Made by a program: the position numbers and the translations under genes
Shown: positions 1 to 12,218 of the stretch, piece by piece
Numbering within the stretch: the stretch's first letter is position 1
Layout of the letters: each line of letters starts with the position of its first letter
Notes under the pieces: generated by a model
Database searches by the model: none
What the model was told of the DNA's origin: nothing
What the model saw: the letters and a program-made list of their open reading frames with translations, nothing else
Source: Salvia splendens
Taxonomy: Eukaryota > Streptophyta > Magnoliopsida > Lamiales > Lamiaceae
NCBI RefSeq assembly: GCF_004379255.2
Contig: NC_056033.1
Coordinates: 42,124,719-42,188,718 of the forward strand
DNA: 64,000 bases
Direction: 5' to 3'

Positions 1-1425
1 GAGCACATTGGCGATGTTATGGGCGCGCTGCGTGACTGTTGAGCTGCACTCTCCGTCGACCCGAATCATCAAGAGATGCTTGAGCTTCATAGCCGTGTGA
101 ACAGCCAAGAACCTTGAGGATTTTGGGTCAATTGGATTATCCCTCCCAACTTACCTGAATTTTGTATACTTGGAATATATTGTTAATATAATTTTATACC
201 TGGTGCCAAGTTGATGCACTTGTTCCTGTTTATTGTTGCCAAGAATCTTGTGATGTTTCTATAAATTTAATCATTATAACATCAATTATATTTGGATAGG
301 GAATGGATTGACTAGAAACTGAGGAAATCAACAGCTCCATTTTGAAAGATTGTCAACATCCGATGAATTTGACAGGTACTACTGTTTAGGTGTCCATTAA
401 AACTAAGGGATGGTTGAACCTAATTGACACAAGATAGCAAAGAGCATACATGGGAGGGATGAGATAGTCAACCGACGAAGAACAAACTCAGCCCTACAGA
501 CTCGCGTGGCAACAAGGCGCGTGCCTCCACCTATACACCTGCAACGTAGTAGTTCGTTAGAACTCCAACCTTACAGTTTCATTCTCTTAGTTCTTTCCCG
601 TTCCCAAGAAACGAACACAACAAAGAAGGTGAAGTAAAGCTATATGCAAAATTTAACATCTAAATGGAACAGCTATGTGATAGCAAAGTCACTGCAACCT
701 TTGGTATCACTATGAATAAATTTCAGACAGATCTCACAACTGGGGAACAGATTTAAGGTCCATAATAATGTGACCAAGCTTATCCATACGAATATATTGA
801 TTATATAATCTAATTGATTAATTTCCGGGGCTTGCACAAGCACTCGTGCAACCTTTGATTAACATTATGAATAATGTAATCAGATGAGCGATGAGCATGA
901 ACTATCAGTTTTTCCTACAAATTGCCCAATGAGGATGTTGCTAACAAAAAGTAATCCAATGAGATGATCATTCTGGATTCTTTACCCACAATTTACTGTG
1001 ATACAATTCCTTAAACAATCAGCATATTTAACATTTAATTAGGTGACAGAAAACTGGATTGAATATTACTCCCTCCGTCCCTCTGCAGTAGAGACGTTTC
1101 ATTTTCAGCACTTGTTTTGGAAAAATGATAATAAATAATTAAAGTAGAGAAAAAGTAAAACAAGTGAGATAATAATATAGAGAAGACTCTTCTCTATATT
1201 ATTCTCTCTTACTTTATTTTTTCTCTCCACTTTAACTATTTATTATCATTTTTTAAAAACGAGTGCTCAAAATGAAACGCCTCTACTGCAGAGGGACGGA
1301 GGGAGTATAAGGGTTTCAAGGTCTTTCATTCTTTACCTATTCATATCAAGTGTAGATGGATATATTAAGGAAATAAAATCTTGGCCACTATAAATAATCA
1401 TTATGTCAATTATTGTGGCCAGCAA
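1..1425. other. 3' flank of the PEAPOD gene, no clear gene
   Basis: AT-rich sequence with one complete Stowaway-type MITE at 1069-1305 (listed separately). If the GT donor near 1463 is used, a further last exon of the PEAPOD gene would have to lie here, but I could not identify one. Positions 1-180 are more GC-rich and open in short frames on the minus strand; they may be the edge of another gene or an old retroelement. I cannot assign them. Confidence 0.4.
1069..1305. mobile_element. Stowaway-type MITE (Tc1/mariner)
   Basis: A 237-bp near-perfect palindrome. It opens with CTCCCTCCGTCCCTCTGCAG and ends with the inverted copy CTGCAGAGGGACGGAGGGAG. It is flanked by TA dinucleotides at 1067-1068 and 1306-1307. 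The CTCCCTCCGT terminus, TA target duplication and size are diagnostic of plant Stowaway elements. It has no coding capacity and could fold into one long hairpin if transcribed. Confidence 0.93.
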
Positions 1426-4421
1426 TCAAATAGGTAAAAGACCTTTAAAAGGAATAATCTCACCTTTGTGACTCAGACCAGTAGAAAGGCAAACTTTCTT
1501 CACTGAATCATTTTCCATTGAACTGCATCGTGTAGGGTTAGAAGGATTTCTGATTCGGGTTATGGTAGTGTCAATTCTTGGCAGTCGATTACCCATTTGA
1601 TGGTTAATATAAACATCCAATCTCGCACACGAGGTCATTCCAGCCTTTCCCTTGCTCTTAAACCTTCACCTAACAGAGATATGAGGAAACAGCAAACAAG
1701 AACCCGAAACACTTTCTAGGTTTTTTTAATTCTTGTCAAATTATTTGGGGTACCTGTCTTTTCTCTTCTCAAGGTATCTTTGTACAGATGCTTTTCTGGT
1801 TGACGGTCCTTCCACTGATTTGAAGACGAGAATTTACATTAGAATGAAATTTTCTGAAATATGCCATTAAGTTCTTTCACAGCTCATAGCTTTAGTTTCG
1901 CTAGATAGTTTGTAGACATACAATTTAATATTGCATCAGAGCAAGCACAAATGCAGATTGTATGAAAATCAAGGCATTATACACACACTAGACCACATTT
2001 ATTACACAAGTGGTGTAAAATAAAGCCATATTATGCAGAAGTTTCAGAGCGATGAGGCTAATTTATATCAACAATGCCATACGAAGCACAGTGGAGATGT
2101 GTTTAGATATGGACACAGGAGCAACAGTTGTAATGGTGAACCAAAATGAAAGCATTTGATGTGTACAAAATCTCAATAAATTTTCTTTCCCAAAAAGAAA
2201 CAAATACTATTTCACTTAATACATGATAAGATCATTTTGCTCAAAGGAAAACATAGTTGAACTCAGACCAAAAATGACAAGGGACCAATACAACTAGTAA
2301 AGACAAAACATTTACAGCTACGCTTGCTCTAACTCTTTGGTCTTATCTTATCGACATTCGACATGATATCATGCTCACCCTATCTATCTAATTCGCATCA
2401 ACCATTTTATCAGGATAACTGAAAACTAGACATTCATCCCTCCAAAGAGCATTATCTGAAGCAGTTACAAGAAGGCCATATCTGTAAAACTGGGAAGGAG
2501 ATCGAAGATTCAATGCCCATCAGCATCATTTCGCTTAGGAGAGGTAACTTGCACTAATTATTGAGTAGTTGATCATCGTTGGCCGTTTGGGTTGAGAGTA
2601 ATCTCTTTATGTATCTTGCCACAAATAAATAAAGCAAACTGATGTATTCCCAAAGCAATTATACAATAAATATAAATTGAAATAAAAGAGTGGCTATATA
2701 TAACTAGCTATCCAATACCAGAAGAACTTAAGACAAGTGTCAAAATGCTTACCAGGGGTTTCTTCTCGTAGCTTTTTCGTTTCTTCTCCAGGCAGTGAGG
2801 AGCTTTCATTCATTTTCTCTGCAAAACAAATTAAAAAATCCAATAAAGTTAATAGTTAATGAAGAGTAATTTAAATATATTTATATAGTAGTATATAAAA
2901 AGAAAAAGATCACCAAACTCTTCCAGGAATTCCTGGAATCAATCACAATCAATATAGACGGCTAAAAAGGGTAAGAATAGTCAGCATCAGAACTAGCATT
3001 CTTCAAGTGTTAAAGTATGACGTTGTACATGAACATACACACACCATACAAGCATGCGATCACACAAATTTCTGATCAATGCAGAAAATGAGGAAGCCTT
3101 GTGAAAATGAATTAAACTGTTTAAGTGATAGTCCCAAGACAAAGGCCTCCATACCTGCTGGGAGAGTTGGCAAGATAAGAACAGCTGAATCCTGACGAGC
3201 AGAGCTAACAGTTTTCGGGATGCATGGTAAAGGTTGCAGTCCTACAAAACCCTCAACTGGCTGTTCATCCGGAACCTGTAGAGGACTTGCAGCAATATGC
3301 ATTAATGCCCGTACCTGAGAAATACAGCAGTTTGTTATAGTAAAGACCAATATAGTATCCACGGGCATAACTGCATCAAATCAAGCAAGAAAAGAGTGAC
3401 AATAACATCTAAGTAGGGAACAAAAGCCTCAATACCTTATCTGCAGGGACATCATCATACACATTTACTTTCCCACAATAGAATATCGTCATTTGGCCGA
3501 TAGGCATATTTCTCGAACCTGGGGTTCTGGAAGAAAGAAAATGCTCTCTTCATCAGAAAGGCAGAGTAATATACTGCATTTAAAGAACAACATAAAAACA
3601 AAGAGTACATAACTCACAACTCAGCTAATTCACTGATTTATTGAACATGTCGCTCAGCTCTAGTACTTATTTAGGAAGTAAAATACTTAATTCGAAAAAC
3701 AACAATTTCACGGTGTAGAATTGATCAAAATTAGTAATAACCTAAGCTGAGCAGATTCATCATTTGCGGCGGCAAAACGGCTAGACAAACCACCCGAAGA
3801 ATCAGGTTTGTCGAGATCTTTCACAGAATGCGGCGTCGTTTCCTCAGCGGATAAAGAATTCTCCTCCTCAGCAGTTGTTCCTCTGGGAACCTACATATAT
3901 TAATTAATAAATTAAACAGATTTTGTTGCAATCACTCAATTCAAGGCAGAACATGCGCATATTCTACTAGTACTATTATTTATCCATCCATCCCCAAATT
4001 CCATCAAACAATTAAATAATGAGATGAACCAACACAGAAGAAGAACTACGCACGCTCTCCATAGCAACATTGCTGCTGCTATCGGTATTGTTAGGGCGCG
4101 AAATGCGGAGGCGCTTGCGCTCACCAGCAGCGTCCGAATCCGGCGTCGATTCGAGGAGCGTCTTGAGCATTATCACCTGCTGAATCGCCTGAGACTTGTT
4201 CCACGAAGGCCTCCTCATTCCTGCACCAAACCAAAATTAACGCCAAAACAAATAATAGCCCTGATTGTTCGGTCCAGCTCCGTACCTTTCTCCTTGAGGT
4301 AACGGCGGCAGTCTTCGCGAGTGACCTGAGCAATGTCATCCTCCGTGAGCAGGTGGAGCGGCTTGGCGAGCGGCGACTTAGCGGCGGTCTCCTCCGGCCG
4401 CGCGGGGCTAGATTCCGGCAT
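1426..4421 (-). CDS. TIFY4: PEAPOD/TIFY4-type transcriptional regulator
   Basis: Eight coding exons on the minus strand: 4421-4286, 4220-4054, 3890-3742, 3526-3436, 3314-3155, 2818-2753, 1814-1754, 1663-1426. They sum to 356 codons (355 aa). Residues ~25-65 form the plant PPD domain (LTEDDIAQVTREDC, then RRPSWNKSQAIQQV). The TIFY motif (TIFYCG) is at ~164-169. A degenerate Jas motif (ASVQRYLEKRKDR) is at ~265-277, without the LPIAR degron of JAZ proteins. In Arabidopsis, PPD proteins act in the nucleus with KIX8/9 and TOPLESS to restrict meristemoid division and leaf size. The start ATG at 4421 directly precedes the PPD domain. The C-terminus is uncertain: a GT donor at 1463 could splice out the last 12 codons before the TGA. 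Confidence 0.9.
2510..2547 (-). other. Candidate alternative terminal exon of the PEAPOD gene
   Basis: Within intron 6, a splice acceptor (GTGCAAG) is followed by an in-frame extension of about a dozen codons ending in TGA at 2512-2510. Exon 6 ends in phase 1, so it can join either this exon or the Jas exon at 1814, each giving a valine at the junction. Using it would give a ~268-aa protein that keeps PPD and TIFY but lacks the Jas region. No transcript evidence is available; it may instead be a chance acceptor or a decayed exon. Confidence 0.35.
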
Positions 4422-5604
4422 CTATTCCGATGAAGTGGACGATTAGCTCTCCGGCGAAAGCGAGGCGGCAGATCGAGGGCTAAAGAGGGGAATTTGAGCG
4501 GAATTTGAGGCTATTTTGGTAAATTTGAGGGTGTGGAGCGAGTGAGTGTGGTGGACTGGTGGTTGCGGGAAATATGGCCGCGGCGTCGCAGCTTTGTCTT
4601 AGTGCGTTATTTCTTTTTTACTTTTTTAATTTTCCCTTTTTCTTTATGGGTTTGGTGGTGGGGCCCGGCCGCCCGGGTGCCATGTAGGTGCATCCCTAGA
4701 GTGCCACGTGGGCGCGATTTTTTTTAATTATAAAAATATCAATAATTTTTATTTATTTATTTTTGAAATAACTGGAATTTTGTATTCCATCCCTACAACA
4801 AAAATATAAATCTTTTCTTTTTAGTCCATCCCATCTATTTCTAATTTTAAAAACTATTAGAACTCATGCTCTACTAATAATATTTTAATTATTTTTTTCT
4901 CTCAACATCTCTCTCACTTATCAGTTTTGCATTAAAACTCGTGTTGAACTCAAAATCCATATTTTTTTATTGACAGAGGGAGTACTTATTAATTGGATAT
5001 AGATGTAAAGTTGCTCTTCATCGTCCAATAAACACATGTTTATTAGAGACGGCGGTTGTGTTGTTTAGTGTTTTATGTCAATAGTAGGATATGCAAAAAA
5101 TAATTTGTGATTTAAATTTGATACACAACTGAATATAGTGATGGATTAACTATAGTGAAATATCTATAATACATATTATCTTCATCTATAAAAAATAGTT
5201 ATGATAGTGATATATATATATATATATATATTAATGCAAAATCAGTAAGGTTTTACTAATTTTGATGAAATAATCAAATGAAAAAATAAAACTACTTGGA
5301 TTTTTTTTTGGTAATTATCAAAATATCCACCGGCAGCCAGTGACTACCTTGGATTATTAATATTCTAGATATTTTTGTTTGGTCCCCAACCAAATCGTGG
5401 ACATATTATTGTGAAATAAGTATGGGCTTGCCATTCGTTTGAAGTCCATTGGGCTTTTCGTTTGAATATGAAGAATATTTCGACAAATTCGACATAAGAA
5501 AAAAAACAGAGTTATTTATAATAATTTAACTAATAGGTCGAATGTTCAAGTCAACATAATTACGAAAATAAATATGAATGCATTACTAATCGTCTACTAA
5601 AAAA
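4422..5604. other. Spacer between the PEAPOD promoter and the FORKED-like 3' end
   Basis: Holds the PEAPOD 5' leader and promoter just above 4421 (GC-rich to about 4715), then AT-rich sequence. About 4785-4983 looks like a decayed Stowaway-type MITE: its right end reads GACAGAGGGAG followed by TA. A short TA microsatellite lies at ~5211-5232. No gene seen. Confidence 0.5.
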
Positions 5605-8600
5605 CTATTTATAATGGCTCCTTTTCCTATGGGCAACCATGGAGAGGAGTCTCGACACGCCTTGCGTCCACATCTCGTACTCTCGTGCATTCCTGCACTC
5701 GAACTCCACCACCCCGCGCCCTTCCGTCTTCAGCCCGAAGTACCGCCTCTGCTCCCCGTCCTCGAACAGGTGCCTCCCCGGCCACGCCGCCATGTCTTTC
5801 AGAACATCCACCACCACATCTGCACCAAATCATCTTTAATTAATTAAACAACTCTAGTCTAACCCAAATCACATAAGATTATAGGCTAATGTGTCTTTAC
5901 TCTTTTTCTTCTTGGTGAAGGTATTTCCCACGTGCCTACTCTTCATCTTAAGCATCACCTGCACCAATACACTCACATCATCACACGTGCAAAAAAAACC
6001 ATCTTTGTGTGTATATATATATAAATTTATATAAGCCAAACTTACATTCCCACTCCTATGAATGTATACAGATATAACTTTCCAGTGAAGATCGCCTGCA
6101 ACCATATCATCATGGCATCAATTTAGTGCAAATTATCGGGGGAAAATGAAGTTTAGTCAAATTTTGATATTATTAGAAAATTCATGAAATTTGAATTTAA
6201 TTCCGGTCATATAATAAGTTATTAGTAATATTTCAACTAAACAGACCTCTTCCGTGAATAGAAGATATCGCTTAACTCGCAAATCCAAATTTATGATTTT
6301 GTCCAGTTGATTTTAAAGTTTCAATAATTTGACCAAAATTTATAATTTTACGGGATAACGAACCTTTGCGAGTTCGTTTGAGAAGCTCGGTGCCGCGAGC
6401 AAGCATCTCTTGATTGCAAGAAGCAAGGAAATTCTCCTCCGGCAAGAGCTCCTCGCAGTAGCTGCCGGAGTTGTTGCTGCTGGAGCTGTTATTCCCGTTG
6501 CCGGAACTCACCCCTCTCTCCACCGGCGCCACCGGCACCGCCGCCGCCACGTTCCACACTTCTTTCAGAGCCCTCGCCTTCAACGTCGCCACCCCTCGTA
6601 GAGCTGAAAACACGATTGATCATATAAATTAGTACTTAATTCATTCAAAATTAAATTGATCAAATTAAATTAGGAACTCACCGGTGGCGGCGGCCGCGGT
6701 GAGGGTCGATATGTCACCGTGGGACCGGACGTTGACGGCTGAGCTCACGGCGGAGATGAGGTGGTCGCGGTCGGCGCCCATCGCCTCCGCGGCCTCCACG
6801 CACTGGGCCGCGACTAAGGTCGCGGCCGAGGCGACAGCCATGTCCGTCTTCGCCATCTCCCCGTCCTTGCCGTTCGACGACGAGGCGGCGGTGGCGGCCG
6901 CTATGGCCGCGATGGCGGCGGCCACGCCGGCGACGGAGACGGCGGCGTGGAGCTGCGCGTTGTGTGCCCGTGTCTCCTCTTTCTTCTTCTCCCTCCGCTC
7001 CTTCAGCCACCTCCCCACCGTCTTTCCGCCCGGCGTGGTCGGGCCGCCGACGGCCGCGGCCGCCGCGAAGCCGGCCCGCGGCGTGCCGGTGAAGAGCGGT
7101 TGCAGCGTGTTGTTTGCTCGTAAATACTGCAATTTTCATTTTGTGCAATTAAATTAATCAGAATTTAACTAATTTTCGTGATTTTATGAGTAATAATCCT
7201 AATAATAAATGATTTTTTAATCACTGTTAAGCACTTGATTAAGAAAGTAAGAGTCTTTACATGACATGCATAAAAAGATTAAAGATTAATTTGATAGAAA
7301 TAACAATGTCCATTACTTTTCAAATGATTTTTGAATAATATTTTGATGAAATTATTTTGTTACATATTGTAAGTACTGTCAATAATTACCGCTTGATGAA
7401 TTGCAGAGATATACAACGCATTCCGAGGTTGGGAAAAGTGAAAATATTGGAGGAAAATAGGAATAGGTTAAAAAAAATTATTTGGATGAGGAGACTTGTA
7501 TCTTATGTATATGGAAGTATGGTGTGATGTGAAGTAAATGTTGAGCAAAAAAAAATCAGTTTGCATCAAAATGGTAGAGCAATTCTGGCAAATCAGTGGC
7601 AGTAGTTTCAAATCTTAAAGCAGTATACTTCATTTATTTTCCTAGGAAATCTGCACCAATAGTATGACCATTTATGCACTCAACCAGTTGTTTTTTTCTA
7701 TAATTTGTTTGCAATTGTGTGTTTAAATTTCTACCGTAGGATTCTTTAAATTGTGATATTTTTCCACTATATAAGTATGAGAATTGATCTCCTAGGCGTC
7801 ACTATGGGAGCGTTTGGTGAGGGAAAGGGGACGTGGCAACGTCATCGTCAATTTCTCTCGTATTTTCTCTCTCCTCTCTCATTGTCACTAATTTCTCTCG
7901 TCCTCTGTAATTCCGTCTTTCCTTCTCTCTCCTCCTAGTAATACTTTCACTTAGGGATGTTAATCGGGCCGATCCGTTGGGTTTCGGGCCAACCCTACCC
8001 TGGTTGCGTGTCAATGTGGGGGATAATCGGGTTGTGGTTCCTTTCGGGTTATAAAAGTTCAACCCTAGTCCTAAAAGCTCGGGTTTCGGACTAGCCTAGC
8101 GGATTACTACCGATAATATTAACATGCGATCAATCCAATAAATAATGATTAAAATTACTAATATTCATACAATGTAAAACATTTAATTATGATATACTTG
8201 AGATATATGCTTAAACTCAATCATAAACATGATCAAATACTAATATTTGAGATATTTCATGGAATTCAATGCATGTTTTAGAAATTTAAATATTTTTTTA
8301 GTGAATTTGAAGTTTTTAATTTATTTATCAATTATTATATTAATAAAATTTTAATATATAATTTGTATATTTAATATAAAATTAAAAGTTATTTTTTAGT
8401 TAAAATTAATCAATGAAGTGTCGAATTAGGAGTAAAAAATAGAATAATAGAAACTTTATCGGGTTTTCGGACCAGCCCATCGGGTTTTCAGGTCTGGTCC
8501 TAACGGGTTACGGGTTAATCGGGTTTTGATTTTATCTAGTTATAAATTTCCAGTCCTAACTCAATAAATTTGGCAGGCTATTCGGGCCAGTCCACAGGTT

Positions 8601-8919
8601 ACGGGCTACATTGACATCTCTAGTGTCTCCTCCCGTAGACATTTACTTTCTAATCTGCATCAATTTTGTTATAGGAGTACAATTTTCTCAGAAAACTCTT
8701 GGAACAATTTGGACTGTAAATTTGAGAAATGCCGCCAAGGTAACGACGGATGCACGCCTTCAAACGGTGGCGGTGAACCCGACGGTACCGGTGTTCCCGT
8801 TTCGGCAGGCGAATGGCATTGGCTGCCGCTCACCGGCGCGGCGGATCTGGAGGATAGTCGATGCCTGCGCACAGGGGAGGCTCGAGTCCTCGATTTAGAG
8901 ATTTTGTGTTGAACGAAAG

Positions 8920-8977
<58 letters not shown>

Positions 8978-10530
8978 ATAAAGAGGTAGAGGACGGAACA
9001 GCGACGTACGAGCGCTGGCTATCTCGCCCCGGCGATGAACATGCAGCAACTGGAGGAGAAATCGGCTATGGCAGTTCCAATTTAGGGGTGACGAATTGGA
9101 AAAGAGAAGTGAGGTGATTTGGGGAAGAAAGAATTGAGACAGAAAAGATAGAGAATGGCGTGAGAGAGGAGATAGGTTAGAGCGAGAGAGTTGATGCAGA
9201 TCCAAAAATAGTAAATGGCCACAGGAGAAGAATGGAAGCGAGAGTATTTTACTCTATAGGAGGAAGAGGGAGTGAGAATTAGTGACGATAAGAGGCGAGA
9301 GAGAAACAGGGAGAGAGAAAATTGACGGTGATGTTGCCACGTCATAAATCGCTCACATATTGACGCCTAGCAGATCAATTCTCATATAAGGATATTATAA
9401 ACATCTAGATTTTGAAAAAAAAGGGCATAATTTCTTCGAAGTTTATTGAGGGTTGTACAAAAATTAAGATTCCTTGATTAAAATACTGCCATAAATGAAC
9501 TTTATCTAATTTAAGATATTGTTTAATTAATCCCATTTAGCAGTAGCTTTGATTAAAGTAGTAGTACTATTTCAAAGGAATCCATTTGCTTGTGTGTATG
9601 GAAAAGTCAAAAGGCAAGTTTTGAGACGGCTAAAGCATTCTTACAAAGAAACAAAAGTAAATAACGAAAGTGACAAAAGCAATCTTTGTTTCTTCACTTT
9701 TTGCAGTAATACGTTGTGAAATCTGAAAAATAATGGCGGCCTTGTGTTCTAATAGTAATAAACTTTTTACTCTTAACACCAAATCATTGACTAATCATCA
9801 ACATGTATATCACAAATGTATAAAATTATTCAATTACATAATGTGCGAAAAATTAGCGATCAATTATGAATTCGTAGTAAAGAAAGTCACATTAGGTGCG
9901 GACGCAGAAAAATAAAAAAGCCAGCTACGAATTTTGCATAATAATTTAAATAAAATTTGGATAAATTTGAAGACTTAATCGATAAAATAGGCTCGATAGA
10001 GTCTTGTCCCCGTACCTTAACGACGTCCTCGTATTCGTCGGAGGGCGAAATCGGAGGCGACTCGGTTTCCTCGGTGAGGCAATTGAGAGGGCCGCTACTA
10101 TGAGAGAGCCTTCCCGACGTGAGTGGTGAAATCTCCTACATTTTCATTTCAAAATTAAATTAATTTTATCACATAAACAATTTAATAATCTAAATTAAAA
10201 AAAAAAGCTTACAGATTGAGACATGATGCGCTCGAGAATGAGCTGAGAAGTGGCGGTGGAAGCGAAGGAAAAGGTGTTGCCGGAAAGCTTAGAATTCTCC
10301 TCTTCTTCGGCGGCGTGGTTTTCCGGTATGGAGGCGGCGGCGGAGGTGGTTTTGACGAGCATTGCGGTGGGATTGGAGGGAGTGATGGCTTTGGAGAGTT
10401 GGAGGGCGGAGGCGCTCCATGACCGGGAGAGAAACTCGATGGGCCCTCTTGGGCTTTCCGGCAATGGGAGCTCGTCGTTCGGGCCCTTCTCGGCCCACAA
10501 CATGTCCATTTTACCGCTAGTGTTGTACAT
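5605..10530 (-). CDS. FORKED / VAN3-binding-type protein (DUF828 + PH-like domain)
   Basis: Seven exons on the minus strand: 10530-10213, 10135-10016, 7126-6682, 6603-6364, 6095-6046, 5958-5901, 5819-5605. They sum to 482 codons (481 aa) with all phases matching. The N-terminal half carries the plant DUF828 signature: [19 protein letters not shown] (~29-47), [14 protein letters not shown] followed by an alanine-rich helix, and [17 protein letters not shown]. The C-terminal ~105 residues form the PH-like domain, with [18 protein letters not shown] and the closing [10 protein letters not shown]. Family members bind the ARF-GAP VAN3/SCARFACE and phosphoinositides at trans-Golgi and plasma membrane and act in PIN trafficking and vein closure. 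A minus-strand TATA box lies at 10611-10620. Oddities: intron 2 is swollen to 2.9 kb by transposons, and the usual tryptophan motif between DUF828 blocks is not seen. Confidence 0.93.
7952..8622. mobile_element. hAT-like non-autonomous element nested in the MULE arm
   Basis: The left end TAGGGATGTTAATCGGGCC mirrors the right end, which reads ATTGACATCTCTA. The subterminal regions are full of CGGGTT/CGGGCC blocks and the middle is very AT-rich. It interrupts the left arm of the surrounding MULE-like element, so it inserted later. The 8-bp flanks no longer match clearly. Confidence 0.6.
8920..8978. repeat. GATA microsatellite
   Basis: About a dozen uninterrupted GATA tetranucleotides followed by degenerate AATA units, inside the MULE-like element in FORKED-like intron 2. 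The run is long enough to be length-polymorphic. Confidence 0.97.
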
Positions 10531-10669
10531 GGTGTGAGAGTATGGTGGCTTTATGGCTATTGTGTTTGCTTTGGGGGAATGGTTGCATGAATAGTGTGTG
10601 TTGGTCTGAGTTTATATAGACTTACTACTATTTTATTAATGGATTATTTATTTTGATTTTGTAATCAAT

Positions 10670-10927
10670 TACTAACTCCGTCCCCAAAAATTTGTCCTAC
10701 TTTGACCCGGCACGAGTTTTAAGAAGTGTAATGGAAAGTGAGTTGAAAAAGTTAGTGGATGGTTGGTCCTACTTTTATATATTAGTTTTATAATAAAATG
10801 TGAGTAGGAATGAGTTAGTGGAATATAGGGTCCACTACAAAAAATGGTAAAAAGTGAAATGAGACAAAATTTGAAGGATGAACGAAAATGGAAAAATGAG
10901 ACAAATTTTCAGGGACGGATGTAGTAA
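10670..10927. mobile_element. Stowaway-like MITE upstream of the FORKED-like gene
   Basis: The terminal inverted repeats are ACTAACTCCGTCCCCAAAAA on the left and the inverted TGTCTCA...GGGACGGATGTAGT type end on the right, about 255 bp apart. The CCGTCCC core near both ends and the lack of coding match the Stowaway class. Its proximity to the TATA box (about 60 bp upstream of it) places it in the proximal promoter. Confidence 0.75.
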
Positions 10928-12093
10928 GATTTTGGTGTTGGTATGGATGACAAACCTAAATGACGCCGTATTGTAACTAATGACACAGTGTCGTACTAAA
11001 TTGTGTAATTTCATGTGTTGTATTTCATTCTATCTCGTTGCTTATTTTTCATATCTCGTTTCCTCCCTCCATTTCCTTATTTTCTTTATATAAATTATAT
11101 TTCTAACAAATGTAATTTTTTTAATTTTGTATAATTTGATGTGATGCACATGTCATTTTAGTTGATATTTCGATAACACAACATTATTCAAAAAGCTAGG
11201 TCGTCTTCGAAATATCGATTGATTGCGAAAAATAAACAAATCAATAGTTTTATTATTACCTCGGAATAAATTAATTCATTATTTACATGATGACAAAAGT
11301 TTAGAAAATTTAGGATTTCATACACAAATTATTCTACTCCTTACTATTAATAATTTAATATTCCCTCTGTCCTATTAAAAATAAAACGTTTTCCTTTTTT
11401 GGTTGTCTCATTACAAAAAGGAAACATTTTCTAAAATAGAGTAGGGGGATTAATTATAGAGTAGGGGGGATTTGAGAGTGCCTAGGATGGTGACTAGTCG
11501 GCCCCACAGCCGGGTCCCACTCAGTCAACAAAATTCGGGTCAATGGGGACTTTGTCTGCAGTGGGGTATTTTGCGGTTCGTCCGTTTCCACCTTCATATT
11601 GTGTTGTACGTTGAAGAGGTACAACGGCGTGCACTGTAGACATTGAAAAGAACGGACGGTGGGAAATAAAAGAGATAAGTGCGTTGCTCTTTTTTTCTTT
11701 TTCTTTATTTTTTCGAAAGTGGGTAAATTTCTTTTCTTGGTTTTGGTTATTCAAGGCAAAAGGTGTGTGACAACAATTATTTGTGAAAACATGATTCATT
11801 TACTCTTCTACTTAGTTATAACTTTTCTTTTTCCTCATTGGGATTGCTGCTTGTATAGTTTTATCATCACTTGGCATCTTCTTTTTCTGATTGATACACT
11901 ATTTTCTACACATGCTCGTCATCAACAATTTGTTTTTCCATTATTATTATTTGTATAGTAGTACTAGTACATCTCATATCATTGTATTTTTCTTATTAAT
12001 GAGGAATCCAACATCATTCTTATTTATCGAATATGTTGCCCACTCCTAAGGCTCCAAGTGACATATTTTTCTTTTTGGAATGTTACATTCTAA

Positions 12094-12218
12094 ATAATTT
12101 ATTTTCTTAAAATAAAAATATTATTATTTATATTTTTTCTCTCATATTTTATCTTATAATTTATTTTCTTAAAATAAAAATATTATTATTTATATTTTTT
12201 CTCTCTCATATTTTATCT
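12094..12218. repeat. 62-bp tandem duplication
   Basis: Two nearly identical head-to-tail copies of a 62-bp AT-rich unit beginning ATAATTTATTTTC, starting at 12094 and 12156. The second copy has an extra TC in its CTCTC tract. The block lies inside what looks like a decayed MITE ending near 12290 with GGATGGAGGGAC. Confidence 0.9.

Larger units (their letters stand above)
7779..9384. mobile_element. MULE-like element with long terminal inverted repeats, in FORKED-like intron 2
   Basis: The left end reads GAGAATTGATCTCCTAGGCG and the right end is its inverted counterpart CGCCTAGCAGATCAATTCTC. Similarity between the arms continues for about 200 bp. The flanks TATAAGTAT (7770-7778) and TATAAGGAT (9385-9393) look like a 9-bp target duplication with one mismatch, the length made by Mutator transposases. 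No transposase is present. The interior holds a hAT-like insertion (7952-8622), a GC-richer segment at ~8700-8900 and a GATA microsatellite. Confidence 0.72.

Noticed and set aside
6684..7157. Long plus-strand alanine-rich open frame
   Set aside because: It is the antisense shadow of the GC-rich FORKED-like exon 3, whose minus-strand translation matches a known domain and splices in frame.
8669..9205. 178-codon minus-strand frame
   Set aside because: It runs through the GATA microsatellite and the inverted arm of the MULE-like element; the translation is repeat-derived.
11521..11799. 92-codon minus-strand frame upstream of the FORKED-like gene
   Set aside because: Low-complexity lysine-rich translation without homologue recognised and no supporting splice or promoter context.
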